From NCBI GenBank assembly GCA_030295235.1, contig AP026162.1, positions 1,798,001 to 1,862,000 of the forward strand: a stretch of DNA of 64,000 nt. Reading direction: 5' to 3'. Shown here piece after piece: positions 10,796 through 21,287 of this stretch. This DNA comes from Fistulifera solaris (taxonomy: Eukaryota > Bacillariophyta > Bacillariophyceae > Naviculales > Stauroneidaceae). The notes under the pieces are model-generated. The model had not been told where the DNA came from, ran no database searches, and saw only the letters and a list, made by a program, of their open reading frames with translations. The position numbers and the translations under genes were made by a program. Position 1 is the first letter of the stretch, and every line of letters starts with the position of its first letter.

Positions 10796-11953
10796 CTAGG
10801 GTTGCCGATTCGAAGATGGGGGCGACGAATGAATGCGTTCCCGTATTTGCAGTTTTGTTCGAATTGGCGACGAATGAATGCGTTCCCGTATTATTTGCAG
10901 TTGTGCTTCCCCTGTATAGTCCGATGACGCCGCCGCACATTGAAAAATATCTTCCGGAACTGATTGTTGTGTATATACGTAGCCATTGCACTGATCAACT
11001 TTGGCCAGGGACCGCCCCACAAAGGTGGCATCCTGTTTATCCAACGGTATGAAACTCAATAATCCGAAATCCTCGACAACTTCTGCCCTGACTTCGTGCA
11101 ATTTGGTATATTGGCGATTCAGTTTGGATTGTTTCCGACGTTGACGCGCTGCTTGATAATCGGGAAATTCTTAGATGGCGTTTTGTCTCTCATCGTCTCC
11201 ACCGTTATCATAATCTTCTTCGTCTCCATTCTTGTGAATGTTCGTTTGATCGAGAAATGGAATCAATCGCTCCAAATCAAAACATTCTGTAAAAAACTCC
11301 CATGGCGTAGGTAAATCATTGCCTCGCAACAAATCCATTTCCGTCCATACGCCCACCGTAGGTAACTACATCCGCAACAGCGTCGTTGTCGCAACTCCCA
11401 AGTAATGCCGCCGACAGGAAGGACGACGCCTGATAAACATTACATTGCGAATCGATGAGTTGCACCAAAGTCAATCGTAAATTCAGCTGTTTCTGCAACC
11501 CGACAACAATTTTTGAACACACGTCGAATGCGTATACGATTCAACCTGTCCCGGAAAATCCAATAACAACTACAAAGGAGCATTCTTCGTTTTCGATTCG
11601 CTCTCTTGCCGTTAATGTTGTCGATTCCGTACACTATTCACAATATCTGTGACATGTTCCTCCATATATTCCATGCAACACATCAATCCACCGTTCGGTT
11701 CTAGTTCCATTTCGTCCATTACAACTGATAAATCTACCATGTCGTGTCGTACATGAAATACAAAGTACTGTTTCATACAAATCGCCCGGATCGTTCGCCG
11801 GATCCATGTTCATCGCCCACGCATTGCGTTGCAGCAGACGCAAATATTTTTGCATACCGTTGCCATACCATTGAAATACGTCGTTTTTCCCGCCCCAGAA
11901 GGACCCACCACGACTTGTCCGTAGAGTACAGCGTTCTTGGAAGAACCCGTCAT
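10796..11953 (-). pseudogene. Decayed GPN2-type GPN-loop GTPase
   Basis: An ATG at 11953 begins MTGSSKNAVLYGQVVVGPSG followed by AGKTTYFNGM, a good G1 loop. Further pieces follow in GPN2 order but in different frames: NMDPANDPGDLYE, DLSVVMDEMELEPNGG, CCMEYMEEHV, DFPGQVES (G3), QLNLRLTLVQLIDSQC, EMDLLRGNDLPTPWEFF and VVEDFGLLSFIPLDKQD. Human GPN2 has the same series. Unlike other genes here, key motifs are also altered: the Gly-Pro-Asn triplet reads Glu-Pro-Asn, and the G4 NKxD-type motif reads TEMD. At least four frame changes are present. The end carries a 46-bp tandem duplication (about 10822-10904). GPN2 normally helps assemble RNA polymerase II and should be essential, so an intact copy is expected elsewhere. 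Confidence 0.7.
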
Positions 11954-12110
11954 ATTCGGTTCATGCGTGTGCGCCTGATTGATGAAGCAAATGCTTAGAG
12001 CAGTCTCGATTTGCTGCGGAAAAGTGACTGCTGCGATAGATGCGCAAGATCCAGATCTCTAAGAGTTTGTTTAAAAAGCAAGCGTGAAGCCGGGGCATTT
12101 CTTCCATTGA

Positions 12111-12588
12111 ATAACAAGATATAGGCTGCAGAGTTGCGCGATGAAGCAAAATGAAGCCTTTCGTCCGATGATTTTGCCTTACAAGTACAATCCCCTTGCA
12201 ACAAGTTACGGATTTCACTTAGCTAAAAGACATTCCTCAGATGGATTATATTTAGCTTTCGAAAACCATTTACGAACTATAGTCGATTGTGTAGGAGGAA
12301 AACCATAAAGGGATCTGTTTTTGCTCAGTTTATTAAGGTTATTTGATTTAAAAGTTGAATAACCTTAATGACTTAGAAGGAGACCGGGGTCGCTTTACGG
12401 TTTTGCGTCTACATAATCGATGATAATACGAAAATGGTTTTCGTAATCTAAATATAATCCATCTGATAAATGTCGCTTCTATTAAGTGAAATCCGTAACA
12501 TTTTGCAAGGGGATTGTAAGGCAAAATCGGACGAAAGGCTTCATTTTGCTCCATCGCGTAGCTCTGCAGCCAATATCTTGTTATTTCT
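12111..12588. repeat. Long fold-back inverted repeat, arms about 230 bp
   Basis: The left arm 12111-12343 and right arm 12358-12588 are imperfect reverse complements. The centre is a perfect TTAAGGTTATT / AATAACCTTAA stem around a 14-nt loop. Both arms carry versions of the same coding-like segment, MKQNEAFRP on the left and MEQNEAFRP on the right, followed by LPY(K)YNPLA and YGFHL. The arms differ by scattered substitutions and small indels. A transcript across it would form a long hairpin. It may be an inverted duplication of a gene fragment or a fold-back element; no terminal transposon features or target duplication were identified. Confidence 0.8.
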
Positions 12589-13797
12589 TGTAGGAAATGA
12601 CCTGGCTCCACATTAAATCAAGAAAATCATAATACTTAATCGAAAAAGATGATTAAATAAGACAATGTTTTGATGAAGGGACCGGGAGCCGGGAGAAGGA
12701 TCGGTTCGGCGGTTGATGTGATCATTATTGTTCATCCGCTGAATTCACGCTTTTGAAATGTTAACGCGACTCAAACAAACTGCTTGACGTTCTTCGGTCG
12801 ATCAGACGCTGCTCAAACGCGTTGCTTCATGAAACAAAGCCCGCAGAAAAGGCACGAATATACTTGCGCGATCGGCGATCGAACATGTACCTCATACAGC
12901 TAAAGACACGACTTTAAAGGGCGAACATTGAATACAGCACAATGCAACCAATACGCTAGTTGATTTGAGAAAGGCTGGGCATCACAGAACGAACTGTGTT
13001 CTACCAAAAATTCCATTGAACCTGTCCGACTTGACGGCGATTGGCTTCGCTTGATCGCGGTCGTCAGCTTTGCGGTACGTGCTACGAAGGGAGCTTCACG
13101 GCTTGTTAGCTGCGGAGGGATAGCCGAATGTAAAGAGCAGGTTTCGGGGAGAATTATCAGCAAAGCGTTTCTTAATCTGAACCCTGGCGTGATGTTGACC
13201 GATGCTTACTGGACTTCGTCTTGAGCGCCAAAGTAAATACATACCTCTGAGTATCAGGTTGTGTCCGTTGATGAGTAGATCGTTACCTGTCTCATTAACG
13301 CTTCCAATTTACCAAGGTATCGATTTTCTTCCCGAGATTACTTCGGCAAACGCTTGCGAGACAGAAAGATATGGTCTTCCAAAGTTTGCAGACACAGACT
13401 CCCTTTTCTGCTCGTTCTGTCTTTAACTTCATGCACTAGGCATTTTTCTCGCGTTAAAGTAGGCGATCGAGATTTGTCAACGGCACATCAATTGCTGAAT
13501 TCAGGTGCTGATCCTTTTTCGTCTTCGACCGCTGAGGCGGCGCTCGGAAAGAGGGTTTTGCTTCAGGTGCACCAAGAGGCAGTGGCATTTCGCGCTCGAC
13601 AAAACACAGCAATGATCCATGTAGATCTCCCAAATATTTTTATGTCGTGGCGGCGAGTGGGACGGCAGCTCCACGGGCAGCAACGCCTATTCCGGCTCTC
13701 GAAGTGGCCGTACAACAGGTGGATCAAGCTATGCCGACCACGGCTCCGACACCTACAAACTAGAAAACAAAGAGAGACTTTTCCAAGTTCGATTCAG
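12589..13797. other. Region without recognisable gene
   Basis: About 1.2 kb. Open stretches exist on both strands (12900-13163 minus, 13354-13878 plus), and 13620-13770 is Ser/Gly- or Ala/Pro-coding-like in two frames. None matches a family I know and none has a convincing start and stop. It could be remnant accessory DNA; I do not assign it. Confidence 0.4.
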
Positions 13798-14922
13798 CTA
13801 TGCCATATACTGATCGACATCAATGTATCGCATTATCATATCAGCTCCATGTTCGAAGACCGTAAAGGCGAGGGCTGATGGAAGGAAACCTCTGAAAACC
13901 ATTCGCAGCGATGGGCGTTTCGGCATTCGTCCAAGTGGAGAGTTGTTGTTTCGTGTATGGTTTCGCATTTTCCAATGTGACGCGTAATGGGTAAAAACGA
14001 CATGCGCTTGGCCAGCACAGCCTCCTGCAAGAAAGGTTGCAGACATTGGAACGATGGACAAATCGTAAACACCATTCGGCCGCTTTGTAACTAGACCGTA
14101 CTCGCCAAGTACGTGCATCCATGGTGCTGTTGGGTGAGAAGATAAAAAGCCAACTGCACCTTCCAGGAACGTTCGTCGGAAAACTTCATAGGATCCAAAC
14201 AAAGTAGAGTGGCTGGCTGCACTATGCAAAAGGCGTCGGTAGAAAAGATGAACGTTCACACCTTTCCGTAACGTGTCAGCAAAACTTTGACTTCTCATGT
14301 GATTCCACCAGTAGGCGTTAATTTCCCATACGTCCATGATAAGGGATTGCGCCATCCCCGCCAAAGCTCCGGCAATGAAATGTGCTACAATGGGAGAAGG
14401 GTTGATTGTTATTGTTTGACGAATCTTTTCGGCGCCTTCATAATCCCGAAAGGAATATCGCCGTTGGAGTAGCAAATCGCTTTTGCATTGTTCGGGTGTT
14501 TGTTTGCGAGGAAAAAACCAGTCCTGAAGGATTAAAAGATCGTAAATGCCAAAGGATGCAAAGCCTTCCAAGGAAAGCTTAACGTTCGCTAGAGCGGGAA
14601 GGCGACATGTTAAGAACCGATTGTCTTAGCCGCTCGTACCTAAGATTCGAGACGATATTTTGACCTTTTTGTCTGTACTTGTAGAGGTCCTCTCAACAGA
14701 CACAACGCTTTCCTCCGGACCATGCTTCGCAGCGAGTGACCCCAAGCTTAGAAAAGCGCGTTTGCGAATATACCCTCCCAGTGCTGCTGAAGATACACCA
14801 AGCTGCCGCAGCGTAGAAGCTGCCGATCGCGTTACACCTGCGAGAAGAGAATCATTACTTCGAGGCGTCTCGCTCTCGCCGGAAGGTTGTGTGGTGAGCT
14901 TATTTGTCTCCGCATCCTGCAT
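13798..14922 (-). CDS. Mitochondrial carrier family (SLC25-like) protein
   Basis: About 357 aa in two exons. Exon 1 starts at the ATG at 14922 and carries a Ser/Thr-rich N terminus. Intron 14589-14639 (51 nt, GTACGA donor, CTCTAG acceptor) joins RIL to ANVKLSLEGFASFGIYD in frame. The body has carrier-like hydrophobic repeats: VAHFIAGALAGMAQSLIMDV, then a Tyr/Arg-rich helix leading to SHSTLFGSYEVFRR, then ATFLAGGCAGQAHVVFTHYA and GFLPSALAFTVFEHG. The signature PxD/ExxK/R motifs are poorly kept, so the substrate cannot be predicted. A divergent inner-membrane transporter is most likely. Confidence 0.65.
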
Positions 14923-15104
14923 TGCTTTCGGATGGAGGTAAGTTATTACGCCACTATTCTGGAAGGCGCATCGTGATTATTGGTAGTGTTAATACTCCGG
15001 TTATTATCAACGAAAAGTTTTGCGACGATGCTGGTCGATGCTTTGCGAAGTGCTGCGCAATGAACAAAATTTTTAGCCCTAACCCGTATTGTACATTTTA
15101 CCTT

Positions 15105-15640
15105 TGTGGATTGATAGAACCAACTGTTTGAAGGATAGTAAAAACATGAAGGTCAGGACGATTCGAAGACATTGCCGGCTGAAATCGTGTCGTGATTGCG
15201 TGAAATTCCAAAGTTAGAGCATAACTAACTTTCGATTTATTATTGTAATGAGACTATAATCAAACGAGAAAAAGACGAACAATGCGCGCTGCAGGCTGAA
15301 TGTACAAAAGGATTGATGGAGTCTCGTGACGAAAATCCAGTCGTGGACTGGTAGAACCAACTGTTTGGATGATAGTAAAAACATGAAGTTCAGGACTCGA
15401 AGACAATGCCGGCTGAAATCGCAATTGCGCGAAATTCCAAGCGTAGAACGTAACTAACTTTCGATTAATTAATGAGACTATAATCAAACGCGAAAAAAGA
15501 CGAATGCGCGCTGCAGGCTGAATGTACAGGTACAAAAGGACTAATGGAGTCTCACGGCTGAAATCCAGTCGTGGATTGGTAGAACCAACTGTTTGGATCA
15601 TAGTAAAAACATGAAGGTCAGGACTCGAAGACAATGCCGG
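15105..15640. repeat. Tandem repeat family, about 237-bp units (copy 1)
   Basis: The marker ACCAACTGTTTG recurs at 15119, 15356 and 15594, so about two and a half units are present. Each unit holds GAAGGTCAGGA-type and TGCCGGCTGAAATCG segments, a GACTATAATCAAACG stretch, GCGCGCTGCAGGCTG, and an ATCCA(GTCG)TGGAT mini-hairpin. The same family recurs at 57.2-58.0 kb. The array begins about 190 bp upstream of the carrier gene start at 14922. The long minus-strand ORF through it is a repeat artefact. Confidence 0.88.
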
Positions 15641-16132
15641 CTGTTGTAGTTGTAGGACGATCAAAATCGACAAAGTTTGCGTTCCAAATACTATGTTCAA
15701 CCCACGCAAAGCAATCGACCGCTTTACTTTGTCTCGATTATCTGTTATCTGGCAACTGGTACAGTAACAAAGAGTCTTTACTATTGCAGGAGCTGAAAAA
15801 AGTCCTGATGCGAAATGGGCAAATCGTATTTTTTGGCTAAAGCCTTGATCTTTAATTCTTTTCGATGGATGGTATCACTCCTTATCGCGAACTGGTCAGT
15901 CACAGGTTACAGGAACCTTGCATCTGATAATTAGAGAATCTAATTTCAGCGCAAGCGTATAAAAAGCAGTTTGTGCGTCGTGCCATGGAAATGAAAAGCC
16001 TGACTAGATCAAAATCGCGCTGAATATCTTGTACATAGGTGAGGCGTTCTGAGGGCTATCAGTGTGATGCACCCAGTAAGCCCATTTCGACGGCGATTTG
16101 GCACACTCGTGCCTCCTTGGCTGATGCGGAAT
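15641..16132. other. Intergenic, nothing recognised
   Basis: Between the 230-bp repeat array and the 3' end of the Lys-rich gene. Only short chance ORFs. Confidence 0.45.
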
Positions 16133-16561
16133 CTATGACTCTGACTTTCTCTTCTTTGCCTCTTTTTTCTCCTTTTTCAATGACTTTCTTTTCTTCTTTT
16201 CCTCTTTCTTCAACTTTTTTATAGTGGACTTTTCTTCATTTGATTCATGACTTTCCGAAGCATATTCGGCTTCTGGCTTGATGCTGGGCTCCGGTCCGGG
16301 AATGATCTCCAGTGCATCGAGATCCAGCGGCTTCTCGCTCAATTTCGATAATCGACTTCTTTGTTTGTCTGTGGCAGCCATACTTTGAGCAAGACCCAGA
16401 AGATCTTCCCAGTACGATACTCGACAGTGTAAGTCTACTTTCGATCGCTCCTTTTCTAGAAAAACTGTGACGAGATCACAAACGGCGGAGGAAGAACGTA
16501 TCGCGCGCGACGATCTTGTAGCCAAGACTTTCGGAAACTCTTGATCGCTGTTACTCGGCAT
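16133..16561 (-). CDS. Small protein with Lys-rich tail
   Basis: 142 aa with an ATG start at 16561. The first 90 residues look globular (CDLVTVFLEKERSKVDLHCR and SYWEDLLGLAQSMAATDKQR). They are followed by an acidic linker and a highly basic tail of KKLKKEEKKKRKSLKKEK type. Such tails are common in nuclear or nucleolar proteins; no domain is recognised. The gene is divergent from E2F with about 600 bp between them. Confidence 0.6.
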   Translation of the reverse strand: MPSNSDQEFPKVLATRSSRAIRSSSAVCDLVTVFLEKERSKVDLHCRVSYWEDLLGLAQSMAATDKQRSRLSKLSEKPLDLDALEIIPGPEPSIKPEAEYASESHESNEEKSTIKKLKKEEKKKRKSLKKEKKEAKKRKSES

Positions 16562-17162
16562 ATTTACTGCTACTTTGATTCAATTCTTTTGGCGAAAGAA
16601 CGAAAGAAATGGCGATGGATTTCAATAGCCATCGTGCTCGTTTGAAAATGGTCGATTGATGATTGGTTGTCGTTTCTCGTCCGTCCATCCATTTTTGCCG
16701 CTCATTTTCAGTCATGAGGTCTATCAGTCCTGTTACAGCGCGCCCCGTTGTTTGAGAGGATGGCCGGCTTGGCTCTCACATTCAACAGTACCGATCAAAG
16801 AGTACACGGGTGCTGTCGTCCCGCTTCTTTTCTCCTAAGTAAAAAATCGTCCTACTCTCCCGCCTTGAGTTACTATCTCTTATTAAGTAGACCAGTTTCA
16901 AATTTACCTAGTACATAATTCTACGCAACGGCAATAAGGGCGCGCAGAAATTGCGCCGGACTCGATGATGTCTCGTCCGACCCAGCTTTCCCTCGTTTTT
17001 TCTCACACTATGAAAAGCTATCGCGGCATAGCGCCTGGTGGATTTGAATGAATGAATAATAGGCTATTCGTATTATTCATTCGATAACTTCATTTGTCCC
17101 TCATCAAGTTCAATTGACATTTAAAAAAAGCAAGAAAGCTTCTTCTTTAGCGATTAAAGAAC
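16562..17162. promoter_or_regulatory. Divergent upstream region with inverted repeat
   Basis: This separates the Lys-rich gene (minus) and E2F (plus). A perfect inverted repeat GAATGAATAATA / TATTATTCATTC lies at 17050-17061 and 17071-17082 with a 9-nt spacer, about 80 bp before the E2F start codon. A regulatory role is inference. Confidence 0.5.
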
Positions 17163-19061
17163 ATGTCGGCAGCTGTCTCGAAAACTCCGGAACCCGCTCG
17201 TCGCAACGACAATTGCGAAAATGACGGACCTCGGTCGTCGGAACGAGTCAAGGATTTGTTCTCTCCTCGATCGGCTGCGGCACTAGCTTTGTCGAGCTTC
17301 TCCAAACAAGAGTCTGACTTTGCTGCAAGCCAAACGCAAGCGCCGCCGTCGTCCGGTCCTCCGTTTGCTCCAGCAATGCCGCACAACATATCCTTGGAGG
17401 CAGCCCAAGCGGCAATGCGCCAAGCCTCCACCGACCATGCGGACGTATTCTATGAACGAAAGTTCGATCCAATGCCGTCCATGGTTCCTCCGAGTGTTTT
17501 GAGAAGACCAGGATTGCATCCGTCGCCTCCCAATGGAGTTCGATTTCACTATCCACCCCATCATCATTATCCCCCAAATGCTCGTTTGCACCCCATGTCT
17601 ATTCCTAATTCTATGCCCTTGCGTGCATGGACTCCCCAGCATCGTCCCATGCCTCAGCAAGCTTCTTCGGGTCCCCATCAGGAAGGGGCGCCTTCGTTTC
17701 GGCAGCCAATGCTGCATTCGCATCTTCCGCCCTATGTTGGCCCGTGGGAGAGTCGGGTAAGTTATACAACTGTGATATTGATCTCCTGTATTGTCTCTCT
17801 TCAGACGTCTAAGTTCGTTCTTGTACATCTTTTCAGCCCCCGGTAGCAAGTAGCTATCAATCGCAGACCCAAGCGATGGAAAGCAAGGCGCGTCCGGCCA
17901 GTGAAGTGCAGAGCCTCGTCACTCCCACACCCAAAAAAAGCCCGCACCGCTGATACCAATTACAACCGGAAAAAGAAATCCTTGGGTCTTCTGGCGGAAA
18001 CCTTTCTCTCCCGGTTCCAGAACGCTACAAAAGGAACGGAAGTCTTCATTGACAAGCTGGCCAGCGAACTGCAGGTGGAACGCCGTCGTATCTATGATGT
18101 CGTCAACATCCTAGAGAGTCTCCGGATCGTTATCAAGAAGGGAAAGAACGCGTATCAATGGATGGGAACCGATCATCTCCCTTTCATGTTTGCCATCCTG
18201 CAACACGACGCCATCTACGACCACGCGGAAGATGCTTACGCATTTGGAGTCATTAATGCGAAACCATCCGATGAAGAAATTCATGCTGCCAAGGCCAACC
18301 ATGATAACAAGGAAAGCAAATCGCTTTCGAGACTGAGCCAGTTGTTCCTTCGTTGTTATCTAGTCGGACACTTGACGCTCAGTTTACCTCAAGCATCCGA
18401 TAAAATTCACGGTGAAGAGACTTCTGTGAATGACTTGGCGGCCCTAGGATCGAAGAATCGTGGAGAGGTGCCCACCGATCCCAAACTCTTTCAGCAGGCG
18501 GCGATGCGCGGCCTCAAGACAAAGATTCGCCGTCTGTATGACATTGCGAACGTTTTTATCTCCATGGGGCTTTTGTCGAAAGTGGATGAAAGGTCGGTGC
18601 CGTTGGACTCCCGACGCCCTCGTTTCAGTTGGGCGTATCATTTTAGCGCCAAGGAAATCGCCGCCGTCTACGAACAGATGCCAGAGAGCATGAAGAGAGA
18701 CCGTGATCCGTTCCACAGCAGCTCGCTTCCCTTGGTTCTTCTCCAGGCTCAAGAGAACAGGACTAACATGGAGTCGGTTCAGGTTAAGATCGAACCCAAC
18801 CTTCCGGATCAACTGCAAGCGGCTTCTCTCTCTCAACTCTCGAACTCCTCCGACGACGCAAAGTGCCTATTATTGAGCGCCGAAAGAGATATGTTCAGCA
18901 AGGAGATCAAACATGACCCCGAGTTGTTTTCGAACATCAACCTGACCGGGGGTGCCGTTGATTTGAGCAGTACCAAGCATGCGACGCCAACCGGAGGCGA
19001 CGATGACAACCTATTGCGCATTCGCTTCGGCTCGATTCCTAGCGAAATCGTTGAAGCCTGA
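17163..19061 (+). CDS. Atypical E2F (E2F7/8, DEL type) with two DNA-binding domains
   Basis: About 605 aa in two exons; intron 17757-17836 is 80 nt with a GTAAGT donor and TTTTCAG acceptor. The N-terminal third is Pro/Ser/His-rich and disordered. The first winged-helix domain starts at KKKSLGLLAETFLSRF and includes the contact motif ERRRIYDVVNILESL. The second starts at SKSLSRLSQLFLRCYL and includes IRRLYDIANVFISMGL. Two domains in one chain with no clear dimerisation or Rb-binding region is the E2F7/8 and plant DEL/E2Fe layout; such proteins bind E2F sites without DP and usually repress S-phase genes. The frame shifts at A7 17933-17939, and six As restore TPTPKKARTADTNYN. Confidence 0.88.
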
Positions 19062-19246
19062 AAGTGCTTCTGCTTCCGTTTCACATTTGTTCCAGTTTAA
19101 AAGGCAGCTAATGTGGAACGCTTTTCCAAGGAGAACTTCTTAGTAGAATGTGTCACATATCAATTAACTATTCAAATCACGAAAAGTCTATATAGTTATC
19201 GGAACTGCATGTGTTGCATGTCCTTAAAACGCACGTAGCATTTGAT

Positions 19247-20302
19247 CTAATCTATCTGAAATCGGTGATTGGATAGACGCATCCCTTCCGCTACAAATCC
19301 CAAACAAAACTGGATGCGACCCATGGCCTTTCTCGTTTCTTGTATTCGATGACTTGCTTCTTGTAATGCCTCTAATCGTTTTTGCTCATCAACAAAAGAG
19401 CTGTTGTGAAAGTTGGAGGCCACTTTTAGTCGCTGCCACAGTGTTGCTTCGATATGAAGTGCTTGTTCATAATAATCAAAGGCCAACGACCAATCACCCA
19501 AGCCATACTGTGCAATATAAGCTAAATCGTGGTAGGTCCTTGCCACATCGAGATTATTCCCGGACATGGCACGTCTGTAGAGCAGTTCGTGAGTGTGATA
19601 TTCGAGTGCTTTCGGATAATCTTTCAGTATGCGCGACAGACGTCCGCATGAGAAATAAATGGAAACAAACTCCGCCGGAGTGCATTCATTCATCGGCTGC
19701 TCTAGCACATGCTCGAACAATTCCAAGCTATCGCGAGCATCCCCTTTTCGAGCATAAACCTCTGCTTTTAGTGCATTCAGTTTCCAATAATAGGCGCTAG
19801 TTGCATCAACGACTGCAAGGCCTTCTTCGATCTCCTTGATTGCCTGATCTACGCGATTACAGGAGAGACAATTTAGCGCACGCGTGAACGGTTCCAGCAT
19901 TTCTGCAGTCTTTCCGGTTTGTGTTGCTATTCGAAATGAGTTGCGAAAAGAACTCGACTCATCTCGCTGTTCAAAGGTGGGTGCGCAGGGTTTTGATGAG
20001 AAAGTGTCCACGCTGGAAGTAAAGTTGTCATCGGCGTCTTGAACAACAATCTCCACTTCGGCAGGAATTACGTTGCTGACAGAGACGCGCTGAGAAAGTA
20101 GGGGCGATTTACATATGATATCTTGAGAAAACGTTGACTCGCTGTCTTCGACGCTCGTTACCGAAGGATTGCTGCTGGAAGGTCGCAAACGAGAAAGAAA
20201 GCTCCGGCGCGTCTTGCTTTCCCATCGCCGCGCCGAGTGTTGCTTGGTAAGTTCTGTAGCTCCGGGAAGTTCTGAATACTGCAACTGCGTTTCGCTGGTC
20301 AT
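19247..20302 (-). CDS. TPR-repeat protein
   Basis: 351 aa from the ATG at 20302; the open frame extends further upstream but only to a GTG. The N-terminal third is Ser/Thr-rich and basic (RRSFLSRLRPSSSN). The C-terminal half has helical tetratricopeptide-like pairs: LNALKAEVYARKGDARDSLE, FSCGRLSRILKDYPKALEYH and TYHDLAYIAQYGLGDWSLAF then DYYEQALHIEA. The pattern is that of kinesin-light-chain-like TPRs in stramenopiles. Probably a protein-binding adaptor; partner unknown. Confidence 0.65.
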   Translation of the reverse strand: MTSETQLQYSELPGATELTKQHSARRWESKTRRSFLSRLRPSSSNPSVTSVEDSESTFSQDIICKSPLLSQRVSVSNVIPAEVEIVVQDADDNFTSSVDTFSSKPCAPTFEQRDESSSFRNSFRIATQTGKTAEMLEPFTRALNCLSCNRVDQAIKEIEEGLAVVDATSAYYWKLNALKAEVYARKGDARDSLELFEHVLEQPMNECTPAEFVSIYFSCGRLSRILKDYPKALEYHTHELLYRRAMSGNNLDVARTYHDLAYIAQYGLGDWSLAFDYYEQALHIEATLWQRLKVASNFHNSSFVDEQKRLEALQEASHRIQETRKAMGRIQFCLGFVAEGMRLSNHRFQID

Positions 20303-20651
20303 GGTTTGTGCAACAAACGAGAATAATTGCTTTGCAAAAGTGAGCTTCGTCTTGTTCTCCACCTCTCTCAGTTCTCGGTTCACTTTTTTGCGACGTAAAA
20401 AGCGTTATTGAGCAAGGCGCGTGTACTTCAAATGCCAGTGTCATGATGCGGACAACCTTCATTAGATCCACGGGGACTGGCTGGCGCTCCCAACCGACAG
20501 AAGTCGTCGTTGATAGAGGAAAGTAGTCGAGCGCTTACGCGTGACTCATTGTTCGTGAGTCAAAATCGAAAGAATGCGATCGACCGCTAAACTCTAAAAC
20601 AGCTTTTGGCTAACAATAACAACATGATGACAAAACAAAAACGCAATACGA
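20303..20651. other. Divergent intergenic region
   Basis: Shared upstream DNA of the TPR gene (minus) and the Nudix gene (plus). No distinct element was recognised. Confidence 0.45.
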
Positions 20652-21287
20652 ATGTTAAGAAACATGCCTATGGCTCCCCCAGTACTTTCAGACTGTCGTA
20701 AAAAGTTCATAAATGTGCTCCCCGAACAGCAGCTTGGCGAAGAGCATTCGTCTCTGGAATCCTTCCGCAAAGCGGTCGAGATCGTTCCGCGGAAACGAAA
20801 GGAGTTTTCGCTGATTGTTGTCACCAATGGAAATCGTATACTTCTTGGATTGAAACACCGTGGTTTCGGAAAAGGCATGTACAATTCATTCGGTGGAAAA
20901 CTTGAGCAGGGTGAAGATTCTGTGGTAGCAGCTTGTCGCGAGCTTCACGAAGAGACAGGAATATGCGTAACTATGAAGCATATGACGGAATCGAAAATTG
21001 GCATTCTTCATTTCACTTTCGACGATGACCCGACCGAAATGTGTGTCCACCTGTTTCGTGTGAATATATATTGCAACGATCATGTCACGGTTGAAACCGC
21101 ATCATCATCAGAGCAGATCGTTGTCGATCCTCTCACTATTCGAGGTTGCGATGAAATTACTCCGGAGTGGATTGAGAACTTCTTTCACATACCTCTTCAT
21201 AATATGTTTGCTGATGACTCCATATGGCTAACGTACTTGTTGGCGTCCGAAAAGAAAGTTTGCTTGGACGGCTGGTTTCATTTTTAG
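20652..21287 (+). CDS. Nudix hydrolase, MTH1/NUDT1 type
   Basis: 211 aa with an ATG start. It carries a complete Nudix box GGKLEQGEDSVVAACRELHE followed by ETGI, matching GX5EX7REUXEEXGU. Flanks match MTH1: LLGLKHRGFGKGMYNSFGG before the box, and EWIENFFHIPLHNMFADDS near the end with a closing GWFHF. The family sanitises oxidised purine nucleotides such as 8-oxo-dGTP. An N-terminal extension of about 50 residues is less conserved. The final 64 bases overlap the open frame of the next gene. Confidence 0.85.
   Translation: MLRNMPMAPPVLSDCRKKFINVLPEQQLGEEHSSLESFRKAVEIVPRKRKEFSLIVVTNGNRILLGLKHRGFGKGMYNSFGGKLEQGEDSVVAACRELHEETGICVTMKHMTESKIGILHFTFDDDPTEMCVHLFRVNIYCNDHVTVETASSSEQIVVDPLTIRGCDEITPEWIENFFHIPLHNMFADDSIWLTYLLASEKKVCLDGWFHF

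Noticed and set aside
12589-13797. Retrotransposon or virus-derived coding remnants
   Set aside because: No reverse transcriptase, integrase, capsid or terminal repeat motif could be recognised; composition alone is not enough.
15260-15709. 149-aa minus-strand ORF across the 230-bp repeat as a gene
   Set aside because: The same reading frame is interrupted in the copies at 57.2-58.0 kb and has no start or domain; it follows the repeat.
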